In this document: positions 51,946 to 55,255 of the stretch, piece by piece
Position numbering within the stretch: position 1 is the stretch's first letter
How the letters are laid out: the number at the start of each line of letters is the position of its first letter
Assembly (NCBI GenBank): GCA_040756905.1
Contig: JBFLYD010000014.1
Coordinates: forward strand, 1-55,255
Reading direction: 5' to 3'
DNA from: Acidobacteriota bacterium
Lineage (GTDB): Bacteria; Acidobacteriota; Aminicenantia; JBFLYD01
Length of the DNA: 55,255 nucleotides
The notes under the pieces: model-generated
The model's input: the letters and a program-made list of their open reading frames with translations, nothing else
What the model was told of the DNA's origin: nothing
The model's database searches: none
Position numbers and translations under genes: made by a program

Positions 51946-52860
51946 TTATGATTTTTTTTCTCTGATTCTTTGGAGGATTTTACTGAGATAAGAAAAGGCT
52001 ATACCTTTATCGATGCCATCAATTACTCCTATTAAATGTTTTCTGTATTTTACTACATAAACCTCTCTGTGATAAGGATCTCTGCTGAAGAAAGCCTCTT
52101 CTCCTAATCCGGATATTTTTTCAGCAAAAATACCTTGGAGACTTAAATTATTTTTATAATCACTAAACATCTTCTCTATTTCTTTGATATTATCTGAAAA
52201 GATAATAAAAACTCGGAATTGCTTTCCATTGTATTTATAATTTGCTATAAAACCCTCCTTTAAAAATAAATAACCTAAAACTCCCTTATTAATGAATATC
52301 TCGCTATTTTTTATCTTATTCTGCTCAGGAAAAAGAGAAATTATAGGAGGATTCTCATTCTTTCCGGGTAATTTATTTGCAATAACTTTTGCGCTTTTAA
52401 TAAGTACATTCTTAAATTCATCTCCCGCATCAAAAGTAAGAATTTTGATGTAGAATCGATCTTTCCAGAAATTTAGTATAAATTCTTCAAAATAACCCTC
52501 AGCTCCAACCTCTATAAAATTGGCTTCCGGAGGCCTCTCATTGCTATAAATTCCAAAAGCATTATTAACATCCTTCATCTCATACAAATCTACAATAAAC
52601 GTATATCTGGATTTTCTCTTAAATTCATACTCAACGTTAATAACTTTTTTAAACCCATAAGAATTGTAAACTTCAGCTGCTCCATTTATATATTCGTAGA
52701 GATTTTTAGGATAAAAATATCTAAGTTTTTCAACGATTCGAAGCCCCGGTATATCTTTTTCTAAAGGAAGATAATCCTTCAAATCAGTTAATTTCTGTGG
52801 GAACAAACACAGAACAGTAAAAATTACAAATAACATTATAAGAATTTTTAAAAAGTTCAT
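51946..52860 (-). CDS. DUF6599 family exported protein
   Basis: This 304-aa protein has an N-terminal hydrophobic signal (MNFLKILIMLFVIFTVLCLF). The DUF6599 signature YPKNLYEYINGAAEVYNSYGF is followed by AFGIYSNERPPEANFIEVGAEG and WKDRFYIKI. The function is unknown. I start at the ATG at 52860 with GGAG 8 nt upstream; a TTG 12 nt earlier overlaps that ribosome site. It sits between moeA and the D-aminoacylase, all on the minus strand with gaps of 30-105 bp. Confidence 0.85.
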   Translation of the reverse strand: MNFLKILIMLFVIFTVLCLFPQKLTDLKDYLPLEKDIPGLRIVEKLRYFYPKNLYEYINGAAEVYNSYGFKKVINVEYEFKRKSRYTFIVDLYEMKDVNNAFGIYSNERPPEANFIEVGAEGYFEEFILNFWKDRFYIKILTFDAGDEFKNVLIKSAKVIANKLPGKNENPPIISLFPEQNKIKNSEIFINKGVLGYLFLKEGFIANYKYNGKQFRVFIIFSDNIKEIEKMFSDYKNNLSLQGIFAEKISGLGEEAFFSRDPYHREVYVVKYRKHLIGVIDGIDKGIAFSYLSKILQRIREKKS

Positions 52861-52965
52861 TCTTTTCTCCAAATATTCCTTTTACATATATAATTTAGTG
52901 TTGCATTTTCGATCTGCAGAAATTTTTCTTATTTTTTTTAAATTTTTTTAATAATAAAAGGAAAA

Positions 52966-54198
52966 TCAAATCAGCAAACAATCAATTTTTTCGCCATGGG
53001 GGATAAATTTAACATCTTCGGGAATAACGATTAAACAATTTGCAAGAACCATTGATTTCAAGATTCCTGATCCTTGAGGTCCTGTTGTTTTTACAAATGC
53101 TCTATCGCCGTCAAACCTTATGATTCCTCGCAAAAAATGTCTCCTCCCTCCTTTTTTCTTTATCTCTTCTTCAAGAATTGCTTTTACGATCGGTAGATTT
53201 TCTGGTTTTTTCCCCATCATTTTTAATATGGCAGGTCTTACGAATAAGAGAAATGAAGTAATGTTTGAAACAGGATTTCCTGGAAGTCCAAAGAGAGGCT
53301 TTCCATGAACCTCTCCGAAGACAAGGGGTTTTCCTGGCTTGACAGCAACCTGCCAGAAATAAATATTTCCATTTATAGAAATTAAGGCTTCCCTTACAAA
53401 ATCATATTCTCCAACCGAGACCCCTGCTGAGGTCAAGATTAAATCTGATTTCATGATTGCATGATTTATCTTATCTTTTATCTTGGCTAAATTATCCCGT
53501 GCAATTCCCATATTTATAGGAATTCCAGAATATTTCTTTATTAAAGAAGCTAAAGCATAGAGATTTGATTCATATATCATGAATTCTTTTAGTTTTTTCC
53601 CAGGCTTAACCAATTCATTCCCCGTAGCAATTACAGCAATTTTAGGCTTTCTTATAACTTTCAATTTAGTAAGACCAAGGGAAGCAGCCATTCCAATCTC
53701 AGCTGGACCTAATACCCTTCCCTTTGACAAGATTAGCTCTCCTCTTTTAACATTTTCTCCTGCCAATCTTATGTTCTCTCCTGGGCTTTGCGAGACAAAA
53801 ATTTTTACATATTCTTTTCTATCTACAATTTTTTTAGTATCTTCCACTTTTACAACTGTATCTGCTCCTTCTGGGATAGGAGCTCCTGTCATAATTTTTA
53901 CTGCTTTTCTTTCCCCAATTTTACATTTAGTTTTTTTACCTGCCCATAACTCCTCAATCACCTCTAAAACTACTGGTTTTTCAAAAGAAGCCCTTTTAAT
54001 GTCTTCACTTCTGACAGCGTATCCATCCATGGCAGAATTATTGAATGGTGGTATGTCTATGGGGCTGATTACATCTTCCTGAAGAACTAAATCAAGGCAA
54101 TTCAAAAGTTCAGTTTCTTTGGATTCCAACGGATTGATTTTACTCAATATTATGCTCAAAGCTTCTTCAAAAGAAACCATTCTTCTTTCCACAGTCAT
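52966..54198 (-). CDS. moeA: Molybdopterin molybdenumtransferase MoeA
   Basis: This enzyme inserts molybdenum into molybdopterin-AMP to finish the molybdenum cofactor (410 aa). The domain I/II start has ISPIDIPPFNNSAMDGYA. IMTGAPIPEGADTVVKVED follows. The MoCF-binding domain contains IATGNELV, SAGVSVGEYDFV and GKPLVFG...GLPGNPVSN. The C-terminal domain IV is present. No other moa/mob genes or molybdoenzymes are nearby. It is transcribed divergently from the Rrf2 regulator. Confidence 0.95.
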   Translation of the reverse strand: MTVERRMVSFEEALSIILSKINPLESKETELLNCLDLVLQEDVISPIDIPPFNNSAMDGYAVRSEDIKRASFEKPVVLEVIEELWAGKKTKCKIGERKAVKIMTGAPIPEGADTVVKVEDTKKIVDRKEYVKIFVSQSPGENIRLAGENVKRGELILSKGRVLGPAEIGMAASLGLTKLKVIRKPKIAVIATGNELVKPGKKLKEFMIYESNLYALASLIKKYSGIPINMGIARDNLAKIKDKINHAIMKSDLILTSAGVSVGEYDFVREALISINGNIYFWQVAVKPGKPLVFGEVHGKPLFGLPGNPVSNITSFLLFVRPAILKMMGKKPENLPIVKAILEEEIKKKGGRRHFLRGIIRFDGDRAFVKTTGPQGSGILKSMVLANCLIVIPEDVKFIPHGEKIDCLLI

Positions 54199-54256
54199 CT
54201 CTTATAATAAACAAAGCTTTTTTTGTCAAATCAGCTCAAAAAAATAAAATTTCCTC

Positions 54257-54286
54257 TTGACAAATAAATTTTACTAAAAATAAAAT
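54257..54286 (+). promoter_or_regulatory. Promoter of the Rrf2 gene
   Basis: TTGACA (54257-54262), 18 bp, TAAAAT (54281-54286), in the divergent moeA-rrf2 gap. It lies about 90 bp before the TTG start. Confidence 0.45.
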
Positions 54287-54375
54287 ATTACTGAAATGGT
54301 CATATTTTTTATTATAATTAAAAAATGTAAGAAATACAATCTTTTATCAACTAAAGATTTAAGGAGTATTAATAA

Positions 54376-54819
54376 TTGAAATTAAGTAAAGAAACTGAAT
54401 ATGGGATTCGAGGGCTCATTTTTTTAGCTAACTATCAAAACGAAGGCCTAGTCCAGGTTAAGAAAATAGCTCAAGAAGAAGGTTTGCCTCAGCCACTGCT
54501 TGCAAGAACTTTCCACCAGCTGGCACGCGCAGAAATTGTGACCTCTTTTAAGGGAAGAAAAAAAGGATTCAGTCTATCTAAACCTCCTGAAGAAATTTTT
54601 TTGACAGATATTATTACTGCAATAGAAGGCCCTGATATATTCAACCGGTGTATCTTCTGGAGTGAGAATTGCTATGGTCCTGAAAATCCATGTCCTCTCC
54701 ATTTTACCTGGTCAAGAATAAAGGAATCATTCGTAACATTTTTTCAAAGGATTACTCTGGCAGATTTAGTAAAGATAAATTTAGAAAAACAATCTTTCTC
54801 AAAAAAGAAGGGACTTTGA
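54376..54819 (+). CDS. Rrf2-family transcriptional regulator
   Basis: This 147-aa winged-helix regulator has an N-terminal helix-turn-helix (KLSKETEYGIRGLIFLA, then QPLLARTFHQLARAEIVTSFKGRKKGFSL). Three cysteines sit in the C-terminal loop (NRCIFWSENCYGPENPCPLHFTW), the position where IscR, NsrR and RirA hold an Fe-S cluster. It is likely to sense redox, nitric oxide or iron-sulfur status. The start is TTG at 54376 with AAGGAG upstream. It probably controls the following cupredoxin gene, which starts 44 nt after its stop codon. Confidence 0.9.
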   Translation: MKLSKETEYGIRGLIFLANYQNEGLVQVKKIAQEEGLPQPLLARTFHQLARAEIVTSFKGRKKGFSLSKPPEEIFLTDIITAIEGPDIFNRCIFWSENCYGPENPCPLHFTWSRIKESFVTFFQRITLADLVKINLEKQSFSKKKGL

Positions 54820-54863
54820 AATTATATGATTCAATTCTTCTTTTTATTTTTATGGAGTTAGAC

Positions 54864-55157
54864 ATGAAAAAATTAATTTCAGAAATTATAGCACTTTTCC
54901 TTGTATTGATTGCATCCTTAGGCGTTATACTTGGAACAATTTTGTTCAAAAACAATTCAAACCCAGAAATAGAGCTTCTTGCAAGAGCTCCTGAAAGAGG
55001 AAACTGGTATCCAAAAAAAATCAAAGTTGAGAAAGATAAAGAAGTAAATATTTTGATAAGGAATGTGGATACGGTTTCCCATGGTTTTTATCTCCCTGCG
55101 TTCGATATAACAGCAGGAGAAATTAAAGCTGCATATTCCGATGAATCTGGCCACTGA
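54864..55157 (+). pseudogene. Membrane-anchored cupredoxin-like protein, 3' end lost
   Basis: The 97-residue reading frame has one N-terminal membrane helix (LISEIIALFLVLIASLGVIL) and then a cupredoxin-like start: RGNWYPKKIKVEKDKEVNI, and IRNVDTVSHGFYLPAFD, where the His would be the first copper ligand. After GEIKA the family sequence should continue to the Cys/His/Met copper site, but the frame changes to unrelated residues (AYSDESGH) and stops. The break coincides with foreign-looking sequence from about 55125. The family resembles cytochrome oxidase subunit II or nitrous-oxide reductase cupredoxin domains. I start at the second ATG (GGAG 6 nt upstream). Confidence 0.6.
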
Positions 55158-55255
55158 TTCTGATTGAAACCGGCCACCTGTCGGAGCGAAGTGACGCTGA
55201 ATTTTCATTATACCTCAGAGTGGCTGGATTGAGTCAAGGATGACTTTCTTTTCCT
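55125..55255. mobile_element. Putative end of an insertion sequence (IS21-like style), partial
   Basis: From about 55125 the sequence stops matching the cupredoxin gene and becomes more GC-balanced. It holds repeated CTGGCCACTGA and CCGGCCACC motifs and TCGGAGCGAAGTGACG. CTGGCCACnGA-type subterminal repeats are familiar from IS21-family ends, but there is no transposase within the window, so the assignment is tentative. It runs past the window edge. Confidence 0.35.

Overview
The window is an AT-rich bacterial chromosome segment with short intergenic gaps and little operon-level synteny. No 16S rRNA gene is present, so taxonomy is inferred from gene content only. The combination of a GWxTD-domain protein, a DUF6599 protein, a FecR/DUF6600 protein, a carboxypeptidase-regulatory-domain TonB receptor, an S46 dipeptidyl peptidase and a porin-cytochrome pair points to a Gram-negative, peptide-using bacterium of the Acidobacteriota/Aminicenantes type (inference). 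There is no CRISPR array, rRNA or complete transposase gene. One tRNA-Ala(CGC) was found.

Layout. 1-2.4 kb: DMT transporter, thioredoxin and HU on the minus strand, with dense palindromic repeats. 2.6-9.6 kb: minus-strand run of acyl-CoA dehydrogenase, decaheme cytochrome (MtrA/DmsE type), MtrB/PioB-type porin and a two-subunit B12-dependent acyl-CoA mutase. The mutase has the active-site residues of isobutyryl-CoA mutase, not methylmalonyl-CoA mutase. 9.8-10.3 kb: YjbQ. 10.8-16.5 kb: flippase-like membrane protein, nrdR, hsp20, lon, thiL. 16.7-27.6 kb: envelope genes (FecR/DUF6600, PBP1A, TonB receptor, GWxTD-TPR) with tmk. 27.9-32.4 kb: DUF72, NUDIX, radical SAM, MidA-type methyltransferase, AMMECR1, a degenerate MPN-like protein, a stand-alone RAM domain. 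32.6-35.4 kb: AbiE-like toxin-antitoxin pair with a clear palindromic operator, then a graveyard of frameshifted fragments beside tRNA-Ala. 35.4-42.3 kb: S46 peptidase, plsY, adenosine-specific kinase, Mut7-C, NatAB-type ABC exporter, DUF488. 42.4-48.7 kb: B12-radical SAM enzyme plus methyltransferase, then convergent HD-GYP and PilZ-GNAT genes (a c-di-GMP module). 48.9-55.2 kb: glycosylasparaginase, M48 remnant, D-aminoacylase, DUF6599, moeA, an Rrf2 regulator, and a cupredoxin gene cut short by what looks like the end of an insertion sequence running off the window.

The most distinctive feature is the non-coding DNA. At least four families of small non-autonomous fold-back elements sit between genes. 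They have terminal inverted repeats, often flanked by TA. Their interiors are modular: the same termini enclose different palindromes, and one core recurs inside unrelated termini. Several fill the gap between a stop codon and the next start codon, supply the stop codon, or leave the downstream gene without a Shine-Dalgarno. Compensatory changes in paired arms suggest that the fold-back structure is maintained. The second main result is the reassignment of the mutase to the isobutyryl-CoA mutase type, in line with a butyrate/valine-carbon oxidation module next to an outer-membrane electron conduit.
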